64,000 nucleotides of DNA from Tepidamorphus gemmatus. Its GTDB lineage: Bacteria; Pseudomonadota; Alphaproteobacteria; Rhizobiales; Tepidamorphaceae. The translations under genes were made by a program, and so were the position numbers. Below, one piece after another: positions 18,687-28,647 of the stretch (within the stretch, counting starts at the first letter, position 1; each line of letters begins with the position of its first letter). The stretch is taken from contig NZ_SMAK01000008.1 in assembly GCF_004346195.1 (NCBI RefSeq), positions 114,361-178,360 of the forward strand, in the 5' to 3' direction. Below the pieces are notes generated by a model. The model saw nothing but the letters and a program-made list of their open reading frames with translations, was not told the DNA's origin and did not search any database.

Positions 18687-19619
18687 TCAATGCAGCATGG
18701 CGCCCTGCGTCAGGCGCGCACCTCGGGCGAACTCGGCGAAGGACATCGGCTGCTTGCCGGCCCGCTGAACCGTTACCAGCCGCAGCGTGCCGCTTCCGCA
18801 GGTGACAAGCCCGTCGCTGTCGATCAGCGTGCCCGGCGCGGCCATCGCGTCGCCGCTATCCGTAGCCAGCGCCGACCGCAGCAGCCTGACCCGTTCGCCG
18901 TTAAGCTCGAACCAGGCGCCGGGCGAGGGCGCGAGACCTCGGACGTGATCATGCACCCGGGCCGCGGCCTCGGACCACTGGATCCGCGTTTCGGCCTTTT
19001 CGATCTTGGCGGCATAGGTGACGCCAGTCTCCGGCTGCGGCCGGCAGTCGAGCGTGCCGCGCGACAGCGCGGCGAGCGCACGCAGCATCAGCCCGGCGCC
19101 GAGGATCGCCAGCCTGTCGTGCAGGTCGCCCGCCGTCTCGTCAGGACCGATCGCCACCCGCTCCTCCAGGCAGACCGGGCCGGTGTCGAGCCCTTCTTCC
19201 ATCCGCATCACCGCGACGCCGGTCTCCCGGTCGCCGGCCATGATGGCGCGCTGGATCGGCGCGGCGCCGCGCCAGCGGGGCAGCAGCGAGGCGTGAAGGT
19301 TGAGACAGCCGCGTGCCGGCGCCTGCAGCACCGGCCGTGGCAGGATCAGCCCGTAGGCAACGACCACCGCGACATCGGCACCAAGATCGGCGAACGCAGC
19401 CTGTTCCTCGGCGCCGCGCAGTCGGGCGGGTGTCCTGACCGGCAGGCCGAAACGCTCCGCCGCCAGATGCACCGGGCTGCGGCGCTCCGTCATGCCCCGT
19501 CCTGCCGGACGCGGCGGCTGGGTGTAGACACAGGCGACCTCGTGGCCCGCGCCGACGATCTCGCTCAGCGTCGGAACGGCGAACTCGGGCGTTCCCATGA
19601 AGACGACGCGAAGGCTCAT
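18687..19619 (-). CDS. fmt: Methionyl-tRNA formyltransferase
   Basis: Formylates initiator Met-tRNA using 10-formyl-tetrahydrofolate. 310 residues, standard length. [15 protein letters not shown] opens the Rossmann half; [20 protein letters not shown] holds the formyl-THF site with the catalytic Asn/His; the C-terminal tRNA-binding OB-like domain follows. It lies 34 bases downstream of def, the classic def-fmt pair whose products add and remove the formyl group. Confidence 0.97.
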   Translation of the reverse strand: MSLRVVFMGTPEFAVPTLSEIVGAGHEVACVYTQPPRPAGRGMTERRSPVHLAAERFGLPVRTPARLRGAEEQAAFADLGADVAVVVAYGLILPRPVLQAPARGCLNLHASLLPRWRGAAPIQRAIMAGDRETGVAVMRMEEGLDTGPVCLEERVAIGPDETAGDLHDRLAILGAGLMLRALAALSRGTLDCRPQPETGVTYAAKIEKAETRIQWSEAAARVHDHVRGLAPSPGAWFELNGERVRLLRSALATDSGDAMAAPGTLIDSDGLVTCGSGTLRLVTVQRAGKQPMSFAEFARGARLTQGAMLH

Positions 19620-19653
19620 GACCGTCCGGACCTCCGGCCTGGCGCGGCCGCCC

Positions 19654-20211
19654 TCATTCGGCCGCAGGGCGTTCGGCCGACCGCTTGCGGAACGCGGGCA
19701 TCTCGCCGCGCTTGGCGGCCTTGGCGAACTTCCGCGTCACCCTGTCGCGCTTCAGCTTGGACAGGTAGTCGATGAACAGCACGCCATCGAGGTGGTCCAC
19801 CTCGTGCTGCACGCAGGTGGCGAGCAGGCCCTCGCACTCGAGTTCCTGTGGCTTGCCATCCCGATCGAGGAAGCGCACCCGACAGCGGGCGGGGCGCTCG
19901 ATCTCCTCGTAGAACTCGGGGATCGACAGGCAGCCCTCCTCGTAGAGCGAGGTCTCCTCCGAGCGCCAGACGATTTCCGGATTGACCATGTACAGCGGCG
20001 CCCTGGGTTCGTCGTCCTTGGCCAGATCGATGACCACGACCCGCTGCAGCACGCCGATCTGGATCGCCGCGAGCCCGATGCCCGGTGCGTTGTACATCGT
20101 CTCGAGCATGTCGTCCATCAGCCGGCGTACCGCGTCGTCGACTTCCGCGACGGGCGCGCAGGTCTGGCGCAGGACGGGATCGGGCAGGGTCACGATGTCG
20201 CGGATCGTCAT
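19654..20211 (-). CDS. def: Peptide deformylase
   Basis: Metal-dependent removal of the formyl group from nascent proteins. 185 residues. Motif I is [10 protein letters not shown], motif [11 protein letters not shown] (metal Cys) and motif [19 protein letters not shown] (HEXXH). Motif I has Ile in GLAAIQ where many homologues have Pro or Val; this is acceptable. The C-terminal tail is basic. First gene of def-fmt, with rmuC divergent 136 bases away. Confidence 0.97.
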   Translation of the reverse strand: MTIRDIVTLPDPVLRQTCAPVAEVDDAVRRLMDDMLETMYNAPGIGLAAIQIGVLQRVVVIDLAKDDEPRAPLYMVNPEIVWRSEETSLYEEGCLSIPEFYEEIERPARCRVRFLDRDGKPQELECEGLLATCVQHEVDHLDGVLFIDYLSKLKRDRVTRKFAKAAKRGEMPAFRKRSAERPAAE

Positions 20212-20347
20212 GGCGCTCAGATAGGAGAAAGCACCCGGACGGTCAACGCATGCGGGTCATGCCGGCGCGGGGCGGCATGCCAGCAGCGCGCCGGTGTGTT
20301 CGCGTCTTGATCTCGATTGGCCTGTCGAATCGACTATGCTCGACGGA

Positions 20348-21535
20348 ATGGATCAACCCCTGCTCGCAATCGGCGACCGTCTCGTCACGCTCGGCGAAGC
20401 GCTGCTTGCCGGCGTCGGGCTCGTGCTACTCCTGTTGCTGGCGATGCTGATCGTCCTGCTCAGGCCGCGCCGGCCGAGCCAGGAGGAGCTCCTGCGGCGC
20501 CGCGACGACGAGCAGCGGCTTGCCGACATGGCGCGCGCCCAGGCCGAGATAAGCCGCGCCCAGGCCGAACTCACCGGCCGCATGCAGACCATGGCCGAGG
20601 TGTTCGGCACACGCCACGCCGATCTTGCCCGCGCGCTCACCGAGCGACTCGACGGGTTCGGCCACCGGCTCGGCCAATCGCTCGAGGTGCAGGCGCGCGC
20701 CACCTACGACAGCCTGTCGAAGCTGAACGAACGGCTGGCGGTGATCGATTCCGCCCAGAAGACGATCACCGACCTGTCACGCGATGTGGTCGGCCTGCAC
20801 CAGATCCTCGCCAACAAGCAGACACGCGGTGCCTTCGGTCAGGGGCGGATGGAGGCAATCGTCCAGGACGGGCTCCCTCCCGGCAGCTACACCTTCCAGG
20901 CGACGCTGTCGAACGGCCGGCGGCCGGACTGCGTGGTCCGCCTGCCGAATGCCGAGGCGGTCCTGGTCATCGACGCGAAGTTCCCGCTCGAGGCCTTCGG
21001 CAGCTATCGCGATGCGCAGGGGACCGACGAGCGCAAGGCGGCCGCCCAGCGGCTGCGCAGCGACGTGCTCAAGCACGTCTCCGATATCCGCGAGCGCTAT
21101 TTCATCACCGGCGAGACCCAGGATCTCGCCATCATGTTCGTCCCCTCTGAATCCATCTATGCCGACCTGCACGAGCATTTCGAGGACGTCGTGCAGAAGG
21201 CGCACCGGGAGCGCATCATCATCGTCGGACCGTCGATGCTGATGCTGTCGATCCAGGTGATGCAATCGATCCTCCGGGACGCGCGCCTGCGCGAACAGGC
21301 GCACCTGATCCATCGCGAGGTCGGCCTGCTGTCGGAGGACATGCGCCGGCTGCAGGAGCGCGTGGTGAAGTTGCAGCAGCATTTCGGCCAGGCCGGCCGC
21401 GACATCGAGCAGATCCTCATCTCCACCGACAAGATCATCAAGCGCGGCGCGAAGATCGAGGAGCTCGAGTTCGAGGACGGCACGACCGACGGTTCCGAAA
21501 GAGGCACCGGCCCGCGTCTGCTCGCAGGGGGATAG
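20348..21535 (+). CDS. rmuC: DNA recombination protein RmuC
   Basis: 395 residues from the ATG at 20348. One N-terminal membrane anchor (about 20-40, rich in Leu and Val) is followed by a long coiled coil (50-140, MARAQAEISRAQAELTGRMQ) and the RmuC nuclease-like domain: VLVIDAKFPLEAFGSYRDA and VPSESIYADLHEHFEDV are family signatures. RmuC limits inversions at short repeats and has a PD-(D/E)XK-like core. The membrane anchor near the start is normal for the family. Confidence 0.94.
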   Translation: MDQPLLAIGDRLVTLGEALLAGVGLVLLLLLAMLIVLLRPRRPSQEELLRRRDDEQRLADMARAQAEISRAQAELTGRMQTMAEVFGTRHADLARALTERLDGFGHRLGQSLEVQARATYDSLSKLNERLAVIDSAQKTITDLSRDVVGLHQILANKQTRGAFGQGRMEAIVQDGLPPGSYTFQATLSNGRRPDCVVRLPNAEAVLVIDAKFPLEAFGSYRDAQGTDERKAAAQRLRSDVLKHVSDIRERYFITGETQDLAIMFVPSESIYADLHEHFEDVVQKAHRERIIIVGPSMLMLSIQVMQSILRDARLREQAHLIHREVGLLSEDMRRLQERVVKLQQHFGQAGRDIEQILISTDKIIKRGAKIEELEFEDGTTDGSERGTGPRLLAGG

Positions 21536-21667
21536 CGGCCGTTCTGCACGACCCGCGCCGCCGAACGGTGGTGGCGTGTGCGGCGTGCGGGGCGGTCGAT
21601 GGCTTGCCCGCTGTCGCTGCATGAGGTGCCGAACTAGTCTCGCCCAGGCGATTCGGCGGATCAGGCG

Positions 21668-23047
21668 ATGACGGGCGACGGCACCACCATTCTCCCCGAC
21701 ACACCCGACGCGAGGCGGCCGCCGCTCGGTCGCAGGCTCGTGGCTGGACTGAGGGTGTTCCTCGAGCCGCGTGTCCTCGTCATCCTGTTCCTGGGGTTCA
21801 CCTCCGGCCTGCCGCTGGCGCTGTCGGGCTCGACACTGGCGATCCGGATGACCGATGTCGGCGTCGACCTGGGCACCATCGGCCTGTTCTCGCTGGCTGG
21901 CCTGCCCTACACGATCAAGTTCCTGTGGGCGCCGCTGGTCGACGCGATCCGCATTCCTGTCCTGTCGCGGCTGCTCGGTCGGCGGCGGGGCTGGCTGGTC
22001 TTCTCGCAGATGCTGCTGATCGGCGCGATCGTGCATCTCGGCATGCTCGATCCGCTCGCCGATCCCTGGCTGGTGGCACTTGGCGCGGTCATGGTGGCGG
22101 TGGCCTCCGCCACCCAGGACATCGTCATCGACGCCTTCCGGGTCGAGAGCCTGAGGACGGAGGAACAGGCCGCCGGCATGGCCTGGTTCGTCTCCGCCTA
22201 CAGGGTCGGGATGCTGGTTTCGACCGCCGGCTGCGTCGGTCTCGTCGCCTGGCTCGAACTGTCGGGACTCGATACGGCCCGCGGCTGGTCCTGGGCCTAT
22301 GTGGCGATGGCCGGTCTCGTCCTGGTCGGCATCGCAGCCTCCCTTGCCGGTCGCGAGCCCGCCGAACCCGAAGCCGCGGCGCTCACTGCGGATCCGCTCG
22401 CCCGGCTGGGGCGCACTGCCGTCGATGCCTTTGCCGAATTCCTGATGCGCAGGAACGCGCTGGCGGTACTGCTCTTCGTCGTGTTGTTCAAGTTCTGCGA
22501 TGCGCTGGCCGGTGTCATGACCGGCCCCTTCGTCATCTCGATCGGCTTCGACAAGGCGGCCTACGCCGGCATCGTCAAGGGCGTCGGTCTGGCCGCCGCG
22601 CTCGCCGGCGGCTTTGCCGGCGGGGTTCTGGCTCGGGCGGTGCCGATCGTCGGGGCGCTATGGATCGCCGGCCTCCTGCAGATGGCCTCGAACCTCGCCT
22701 TCTCCTGGCAGGCGATCGTCGGCGTGGACCACGCCGCTCTCGCCGCGACCATCGCGGTGGAGAACTTCACCGGAGGCGTCGGGACGGTGATCTTCGTCGC
22801 CTACATCTCGAGCCTGTGCCGCGATGCCCGCCACACGGCGACCCAGTTCGCGCTGCTGACGGCGCTTGCCGCCGTCGGGCGCACGATTTTGTCGTCGTCG
22901 GCCGGATACGCAGCCGAGGCGGTCGGTTGGGTGGCATTCTTCGCTGCCACGGCACTGGCTGCGATCCCCGGCCTTGCACTGCTGTGGTGGCTGGAGCGGC
23001 GCGGCCATTTCGTCGGCCCGCCGCCCGCCGCTGCTGCGACCGCATAG
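21668..23047 (+). CDS. AmpG-family MFS permease
   Basis: 459 residues with about 12 membrane segments. The start FLGFTSGLPLALSGSTLAIRM matches the AmpG signature, and ASATQDIVIDAFRVE and GLPYTIKFLWAPLVDA are also AmpG-specific. AmpG imports anhydro-muropeptides from peptidoglycan turnover for recycling and, in some bacteria, for beta-lactamase induction. No ampR or beta-lactamase gene is nearby. Muropeptide as substrate is inferred from family. Confidence 0.88.
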   Translation: MTGDGTTILPDTPDARRPPLGRRLVAGLRVFLEPRVLVILFLGFTSGLPLALSGSTLAIRMTDVGVDLGTIGLFSLAGLPYTIKFLWAPLVDAIRIPVLSRLLGRRRGWLVFSQMLLIGAIVHLGMLDPLADPWLVALGAVMVAVASATQDIVIDAFRVESLRTEEQAAGMAWFVSAYRVGMLVSTAGCVGLVAWLELSGLDTARGWSWAYVAMAGLVLVGIAASLAGREPAEPEAAALTADPLARLGRTAVDAFAEFLMRRNALAVLLFVVLFKFCDALAGVMTGPFVISIGFDKAAYAGIVKGVGLAAALAGGFAGGVLARAVPIVGALWIAGLLQMASNLAFSWQAIVGVDHAALAATIAVENFTGGVGTVIFVAYISSLCRDARHTATQFALLTALAAVGRTILSSSAGYAAEAVGWVAFFAATALAAIPGLALLWWLERRGHFVGPPPAAAATA

Positions 23048-23151
23048 CAGCTCGGGCAGCCTATACAGCCGCAGGGGTGTCGGCTATTGAGAGGCGGTTG
23101 GACGGCGGTGCGTGGGCCGGCCGGGCTCCGCCGCAAGGGAGTTTGCGGGTG

Positions 23152-24135
23152 ATGGCGAAGGACTATGTGAAGGGCGACATCGTCACCGTCTTCGGCGGCT
23201 CCGGTTTCGTCGGCCGCTATGTGGTGCGGGCGCTGGCCCGGCGCGGCTTCAGGATTCGCGCGGCGGTTCGGCGCCCCGATCTTGCCGGCCATCTGCAGCC
23301 GCTCGGCGGCGTCGGCCAGATCCACGCCGTTCAGGCCAACATCCGCAACCGCAAGTCGATCGAGCGCGCCCTGTCCGGCGCCGCGGCGGTCGTGAACCTG
23401 GTCGGCATTCTCCACGAGACCGGCCGCCAGCGGTTCGACACTGTTCAGGCAGCGGGCGCCGGCGCGGTTGCCGAGGCGGCCGCTGCCGCCGGGATCACCC
23501 GCATGGTCCAGATGTCGGCGATCGGGGCCGATGCGGATTCACCCTCGCACTATGCCCGCTCCAAGGCGATCGGCGAGCGCCTGGTGCTCGCGGCGATCCC
23601 GCAGGCGGTCGTGCTGCGCCCCTCGATCGTGTTCGGCCCCGAGGACGATTTCTTCAATCGCTTCGCCGCGCTGGCACGGCTGTCGCCGGTCCTGCCGCTG
23701 ATCGGCGGAGGGCATACACGCTTCCAGCCCGTCTATGTGGGCGATGTCGCCGAGGCGGCGGCACGGGCCCTCGAGGGCGAGGCCCAGCCGGGAGCCACCT
23801 ATGAGCTCGGCGGACCGGAAATCCGCACCTTCAGGGAGATCATGGAGTACATCCTGGCCGAGATCGGTCGCAAGCGGCTGCTGATCCCCGTGCCGTTCGG
23901 GCTGGCCCGGCTGAAGGCACAGGTGTTGCAGCTGTTGCCGAAGCCGCTGCTGACGGTGGATCAGGTGCGCTTGCTCGAGCACGACAACATCGTCTCGCAG
24001 GCCGCCATCGCGGACGGACGGACACTCGCCGGTCTCGGCATCGCTCCGACGGCCATGGAGACCGTCGTGCCGACCTATCTCGGCCGTTACCGCCGGTCAG
24101 GCCAGTTCACCCAGCCGGGCACCCGGATGGTTTAG
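23152..24135 (+). CDS. NDUFA9-like NAD(P)-binding protein (atypical SDR)
   Basis: 327 residues from the ATG at 23152. The Rossmann start VTVFGGSGFVGRYVVRALAR binds NAD(P). SHYARSKAIGE carries the Tyr-x3-Lys-like pair, and VLRPSIVFGPEDDFFNRFA is typical of the complex I NDUFA9 relatives in alphaproteobacteria. The C-terminal segment with LLPKPLLTVDQVRLLEHDN is also characteristic. It may assist complex I or quinone metabolism; that is family inference, as no nuo genes are near. Confidence 0.87.
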   Translation: MAKDYVKGDIVTVFGGSGFVGRYVVRALARRGFRIRAAVRRPDLAGHLQPLGGVGQIHAVQANIRNRKSIERALSGAAAVVNLVGILHETGRQRFDTVQAAGAGAVAEAAAAAGITRMVQMSAIGADADSPSHYARSKAIGERLVLAAIPQAVVLRPSIVFGPEDDFFNRFAALARLSPVLPLIGGGHTRFQPVYVGDVAEAAARALEGEAQPGATYELGGPEIRTFREIMEYILAEIGRKRLLIPVPFGLARLKAQVLQLLPKPLLTVDQVRLLEHDNIVSQAAIADGRTLAGLGIAPTAMETVVPTYLGRYRRSGQFTQPGTRMV

Positions 24136-24152
24136 GCCGGTCCCGGCCTCTA

Positions 24153-24953
24153 TCAGGCGTAGGCAAACCACAGCAGGACGATGCCGAGTCCCAGCCTGTA
24201 GACAACGAAGGGCAGCATCGTCGTGCGCTTCAGCAGCGCAACCATGAACCAGATCGACACGAACGCCGCCACCGCCGACAGGCCCGCGGCCAACAGCGCG
24301 TCGGACGAGACCAGCTGCGCTGCGCCTCCGTCCAGCTCCAGCGCCGTGCCGGCGCCGACCGCCAGGATTGCGGGGATCGACAGGAGCAGCGAGAACCGGG
24401 CGGCTTCGGTCCGTTCGTAGCCGAGCGCGCGCGAGGCCGACATGGTGATCCCGGAGCGGCTGACGCCGGGGATCAGCGAGATGCACTGTGCCAGCCCGAC
24501 CCAGACCGCATCGGATATGCGCGTCTCGGCGAAGGCGCGACCGGTACCGCCGAGCCGGTCGCAGGCCCACAGCACCAGCGCGAATATGACGGTCGTCCAG
24601 GCAATCACCTCGAGCGAGCGGACCGACTCGACCAGCCCCGTCTTCACCATGATGAAGCCGAACACGACCAGAGGCACCGAGGCGAGCGCGAGCAGCAGCA
24701 ACAGCCGCGCCGGTTCCGAGCGTCGCAGCAGCACCACGTCGCGGACGCCGCCGAGAAGGAACAGCATGTCCCGCCAGAAGTAGGTGACAACCGCCACGAG
24801 GCTGCCCAGATGTATCGCGACATCTATCGCCACCCCTTGATCCGGGTAGTTCATCAACAGGTGCACCAGGTTGAGATGTCCGGACGAACTCACCGGCAGG
24901 AATTCGGTCAGGCCCTGGATAACGGCGAGAACGACCAGTTGATCGGCTGTCAT
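24153..24953 (-). CDS. uppP: Undecaprenyl-diphosphate phosphatase (UppP/BacA)
   Basis: Membrane phosphatase that recycles the undecaprenyl carrier for peptidoglycan and other envelope polymers. 266 residues from the ATG at 24953. The active-site motif QGLTEFLPVSSSGHLNL is near the N-terminus, and PGVSRSGITMSASRALGY holds the second catalytic motif with the essential Ser-Arg. About seven to eight membrane segments. Convergent with the NDUFA9-like gene, with only 17 bases between them. Confidence 0.96.
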   Translation of the reverse strand: MTADQLVVLAVIQGLTEFLPVSSSGHLNLVHLLMNYPDQGVAIDVAIHLGSLVAVVTYFWRDMLFLLGGVRDVVLLRRSEPARLLLLLALASVPLVVFGFIMVKTGLVESVRSLEVIAWTTVIFALVLWACDRLGGTGRAFAETRISDAVWVGLAQCISLIPGVSRSGITMSASRALGYERTEAARFSLLLSIPAILAVGAGTALELDGGAAQLVSSDALLAAGLSAVAAFVSIWFMVALLKRTTMLPFVVYRLGLGIVLLWFAYA

Positions 24954-25066
24954 GCACGGGTGCTCAGCATGCTCCCGGTGATTCGGGTTGTTCCCCGGGC
25001 CCGCCGCCTCTATACCCCATCCCTTCGCCGGCACAATCGTCGCGGCTGCCGGATCATCGGTATCGA

Positions 25067-25759
25067 ATGCTGACGCTGTATCATCACCCCTTCTGTCCGT
25101 TCTCGCGGACCGTACGCATCGCCTTCGGCGAATACGGGCTCAATGCCGAGTTCGTCGAGGAGCGCCCCTGGGAACGCCGCCGCGAATTTCTCATCGTCAA
25201 TCCGGCCGGCTCGCTGCCGGTGATGATCGACGGTGACGGAGCAGCCATCTGCGGCGTGCGGCCGGTGCTCGAATATCTCGACGAGACTCGCGGCGCCGAG
25301 CTCGACGGTCGGCGGTTGCTGCCGGCGACGCCGCGTGAGCGCGCCGAGGTGCGGCGGCTGATGGACTGGTTCGATCTGCGCTTCAACGCGGAGGTCTCCG
25401 ACTATCTGCTGACAGAGCGGATCTACAAGCGCTTCATGACACCGGAGCAGGGTGGCGGTCCTCCGGATTCCTCGGCGATCCGTGCCGGCCGTGCCAACAT
25501 CCGCTATCATCTCCACTACATCGGTTGGCTGGCGGGGCGGCGCAACTGGCTCGGCGGCGACGATCTGTCCTTCGCCGACCTGGCCGCGGCGGCGCACCTG
25601 TCCTGCATCGACTATCTCGGCGAGGTGCCTTGGGAGGAGTTCGAGCCGGCAAAGGCCTGGTATGCCCGGGTGAAGTCGCGGCCGTCCTTCCGGCCGCTGC
25701 TGGTCGACCAGATTGCGGGGATGACGCCGTCGCGAACCTATGTCGATCTCGACTTCTGA
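25067..25759 (+). CDS. Glutathione S-transferase family protein
   Basis: 230 residues. The N-terminal thioredoxin-like domain begins [19 protein letters not shown], with Cys-Pro-Phe-Ser at the redox position, then [14 protein letters not shown], and the C-terminal helical GST domain has [21 protein letters not shown]. It overlaps queG by 20 bases, an arrangement common in Hyphomicrobiales. The substrate is not known. Confidence 0.9.
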   Translation: MLTLYHHPFCPFSRTVRIAFGEYGLNAEFVEERPWERRREFLIVNPAGSLPVMIDGDGAAICGVRPVLEYLDETRGAELDGRRLLPATPRERAEVRRLMDWFDLRFNAEVSDYLLTERIYKRFMTPEQGGGPPDSSAIRAGRANIRYHLHYIGWLAGRRNWLGGDDLSFADLAAAAHLSCIDYLGEVPWEEFEPAKAWYARVKSRPSFRPLLVDQIAGMTPSRTYVDLDF

Positions 25760-26927
25760 GCATCGCGGCTACGCCGCGCAACGCCTCAAGTCAGCGCTGA
25801 TCGATGCCGCGCTTGCGGCCGGGTTCGACATTGTCAGGGTCACCGCACCCGATGCCGCGCCGATGGCCGGCCCGCGCCTGCGCGCCTTCCTGGACGCCGG
25901 ACAGCACGGCGATATGGACTGGATGGCCGCGACCGCCGACCGACGCAGCGAGCCGCGGGCACTGTGGCCCGAGGTCCGTTCGGTGGTCATGCTGGGCATG
26001 AACTACGGACCTCAGGCCGATCCGCTCGAGGGCCTCGCCCAGCGCGACCGCGGCCTGATCTCCGTCTATGCGCGCGGCGACGACTATCACGATGTCATCA
26101 AGGGGCGGCTGAAAACGGTCGCCGGCGCCTTCGCGGCGCGGGCGGGCGCCGAGGTCAAGGTGTTCGTCGACACCGCGCCGGTGATGGAAAAGCCGCTGGC
26201 CGAGGCCGCCGGCATCGGCTGGCAGGGCAAGCACACCAATCTCGTTTCGCGACGGTTCGGCTCCTGGCTGTTCCTTGGCGCGATCTTCACCACGGCCGAG
26301 CTGCCACGCGATGGATCGGAGCGGGACCACTGCGGGTCGTGCCGGGCGTGCCTCGACATCTGCCCGACGGATGCCTTTCCCGCCCCCTATCGTCTCGATG
26401 CGCGCCGCTGCATCTCCTACCTCACCATCGAGCTCAAGGGTCCGATCCCGCACCCGCTCCGGCCCGCCATCGGCAACCGGATCTATGGCTGCGACGATTG
26501 CCTGGCGGTGTGTCCCTGGAACAAGTTCGCGCAGGCGGGCCGCGAGGCGCGGCTGGCCGCCCGGGCAGAGCTAGACCTGCCGTCGCTCGCCGAGCTCGCC
26601 AAGCTCGATGATGCCGCCTTCCGCAGCCTGTTCCGCAAGTCGCCGGTCAAGCGCATCGGCCGCGATCGCTTTGTCCGCAACGTCATGATCGCGATCGGCA
26701 ACAGCGGCGATCCGGCGCTGACCGCATGTCTGATCGAGCGTCTCGACGACGCGGCGGCACTGGTGCGCGGGGCAGCCGTCTGGGCGCTGTCGAGGCTCGC
26801 GGAAACCGGGCAGTTCGCGGCGCTTGCGGCGCGCCATGGCGCTGCGGAAGGCGATCCCGATGTCCGCGCGGAATGGCGTCGCGGCTTGACCGCCGGCGCG
26901 GAATCCCGCTCCAAATGTGCCTCATGA
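25740..26927 (+). CDS. queG: Epoxyqueuosine reductase
   Basis: Cobalamin and Fe-S enzyme that makes queuosine in tRNA from epoxyqueuosine. 395 residues. The N-terminal domain has VVMLGMNYG, and [20 protein letters not shown] is the family signature around the catalytic Asp. Two [4Fe-4S] motifs are visible: [12 protein letters not shown] and [12 protein letters not shown]-terminal HEAT-like region ([17 protein letters not shown]) completes it. The start is inside gst and the stop overlaps the next gene by 4 bases. Confidence 0.96.
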   Translation: MSISTSEHRGYAAQRLKSALIDAALAAGFDIVRVTAPDAAPMAGPRLRAFLDAGQHGDMDWMAATADRRSEPRALWPEVRSVVMLGMNYGPQADPLEGLAQRDRGLISVYARGDDYHDVIKGRLKTVAGAFAARAGAEVKVFVDTAPVMEKPLAEAAGIGWQGKHTNLVSRRFGSWLFLGAIFTTAELPRDGSERDHCGSCRACLDICPTDAFPAPYRLDARRCISYLTIELKGPIPHPLRPAIGNRIYGCDDCLAVCPWNKFAQAGREARLAARAELDLPSLAELAKLDDAAFRSLFRKSPVKRIGRDRFVRNVMIAIGNSGDPALTACLIERLDDAAALVRGAAVWALSRLAETGQFAALAARHGAAEGDPDVRAEWRRGLTAGAESRSKCAS

Positions 26928-27817
26928 GCAAGCTGTTCGTCTTCGGTCTGGGGTACTCGGCGCTGACGCTGGCACGGCGTCTCGCCTCGCGTGGCTGGAC
27001 GATCGCCGGGACAGTGCGTGGCGCGGACAAGGCGGCCGCGCTTGCGGCCGAAGGTATCGAGGCGGTGACGTTCGACGGCACCGGACCGGGTTCCGGGGTC
27101 GCCGCCGCGCTTGCGGGAGCCGACCATGTGGTGGTGTCGATCCCTCCGGGCGAGGCGGGCGATCCGGTTCTTCGGTTCCACCGGGCCGATCTCGCGCGTG
27201 AGGCGGGCGTGGTCCGGTGGCTCGGATATCTCTCGACGATCGGCGTCTATGGCAACCGCGATGGAGGATGGATCACCGAGGAGGACGAGACCGATCCGGT
27301 GAGCCCGCGCAACGCGAGGCGGGTCGAGGCCGAAACCGACTGGCTCGCCTTCGGCAGCGAGACCGGCATCCCGGTGATGCTGTTCCGCATTGCCGGCATC
27401 TACGGACCCGGGCGCAATGCGCTGGTGTCGCTGGCCAACGGCACTGCGCGGCGCATCGTCAAGCCGGGGCAGGTGTTCAACCGCATCCATGTCGAGGACA
27501 TCGCCAGGGTGCTCGAGGCCTCGATGGCGCGGCCCCGCGCCGGCGGAATCTACAACCTCGCCGACGATCTGCCGGCGCCGCCGCAGGACGTCATAACCTA
27601 TGCGGCTGCCAGGCTTGGCATCGAGCCCCCGCCGGAGGTACCGTTCGAGGCGGCCGAGATGACGCCGATGGCACGCAGCTTCTACTCCTCCAACCGCCGT
27701 GCCTCCAATGCCCGGATAAAGGAGGAGCTTGGCGTGCGGCTCGCCTATCCCGACTACAGGTCGGGCATCGACGCGCTGTTCGAGGCGGGCGAGGGTCGGG
27801 ATCCCGGCGGCGATTGA
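26924..27817 (+). CDS. NAD-dependent epimerase/SDR family protein (YeeZ-like)
   Basis: 297 residues from the ATG at 26924, overlapping queG by ATGA; an in-frame ATG at 26915 is an alternative. The Rossmann start is [20 protein letters not shown] with the loosened Gly pattern of YeeZ-like proteins. [13 protein letters not shown] and [14 protein letters not shown] match extended SDR proteins, but the usual Tyr-x3-Lys pair is not obvious, so catalysis is uncertain. Coupled to queG, but no link to queuosine is evident. Confidence 0.85.
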   Translation: MSKLFVFGLGYSALTLARRLASRGWTIAGTVRGADKAAALAAEGIEAVTFDGTGPGSGVAAALAGADHVVVSIPPGEAGDPVLRFHRADLAREAGVVRWLGYLSTIGVYGNRDGGWITEEDETDPVSPRNARRVEAETDWLAFGSETGIPVMLFRIAGIYGPGRNALVSLANGTARRIVKPGQVFNRIHVEDIARVLEASMARPRAGGIYNLADDLPAPPQDVITYAAARLGIEPPPEVPFEAAEMTPMARSFYSSNRRASNARIKEELGVRLAYPDYRSGIDALFEAGEGRDPGGD

Positions 27818-27824
27818 TGCCGCC

Positions 27825-28607
27825 TCAGCCCACCTCTTCGACCATGCCGCCGACCACCCTGAGCAGCAGCGCAATGTCCTCCTCGCGCGACAGCCGGTGA
27901 TCGCCGTCATGCACGATGGTCAGCGTCACGTCATCATGGGCAAGGCGCGAGACCAGTTCGAGTGACAGCGACAGCGGCACGTCCGGGTCCTCGCGGCCAT
28001 GCAGGATATGGACCGGACAGCCCACCTGCAGCGTGGCGCGGTCCATGATCAGATAGTTGCGGCCGTCCTCGATCAGCCCCCGGGTGATCGGATAGCCCTC
28101 AGGATCGTACGCGGACGGGCGCGTCCACACACCCTTCTCGAGGATCTCGCTGCGGGTCGCCTCGTCGAACTGTTCCCACATCAGCCGCTCGGTCATGTCG
28201 ACGGCCGGCGCGATCAGCACGAGCCCGGCGAGTGGCGTGCCGGCCGCGAACCGCCCGAGCGCCATCAGCATGGCAAGGTAGCCACCCATGCTGGAGCCGA
28301 TCAGCACGGGAGGATCCTTGCAGAAGGCATCGACGACCGCATGCGATTCGGCGAGCCAGCGGCTGATCGTCCCCTCGAGGAAGTCCCCGCCCGACTGTCC
28401 GTGCCCGGAATAGTCGAACCGGATCATCGAGCGGCCGTTCCGGGCCGCCCAGGCATCCAGCGCCGCCGCCTTGGTGCCCGTCATGTCCGAGCGGAAACCG
28501 CCGAGCCAGACCAGTGGTGGCGCCGTGCCGGCGCGGCGCAATACTGCAATCTGCCGCGCCGCCTCACCCTCGCCGATGTCGATCTGGAACGACTCTGCGT
28601 CCGACAC
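27825..28607 (-). CDS. Alpha/beta hydrolase (ABHD10-like)
   Basis: 260 residues from a GTG at 28607 with GGGAG upstream. The oxyanion/early motif is LGGFRSDMTGTKA, then RFDYSGHGQSGGDF, and the nucleophile elbow is GSSMGGYLAM (Ser106). The acid is in GREDPDVP and the His in DGDHRLS. This combination matches ABHD10-type thioesterases/esterases. It diverges from the glycosyltransferase gene with 40 bases between them. Confidence 0.9.
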   Translation of the reverse strand: MSDAESFQIDIGEGEAARQIAVLRRAGTAPPLVWLGGFRSDMTGTKAAALDAWAARNGRSMIRFDYSGHGQSGGDFLEGTISRWLAESHAVVDAFCKDPPVLIGSSMGGYLAMLMALGRFAAGTPLAGLVLIAPAVDMTERLMWEQFDEATRSEILEKGVWTRPSAYDPEGYPITRGLIEDGRNYLIMDRATLQVGCPVHILHGREDPDVPLSLSLELVSRLAHDDVTLTIVHDGDHRLSREEDIALLLRVVGGMVEEVG

Positions 28608-28647
28608 CCTATCGTCTCCCCGATCCCGATGGGCTAACGGTAGTCGC

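Noticed and set aside
21925..23151. The 5' ~400 codons of the long frame leading into the NDUFA9-like gene
   Set aside because: They read the AmpG gene out of frame; the conserved start is the ATG at 23152.
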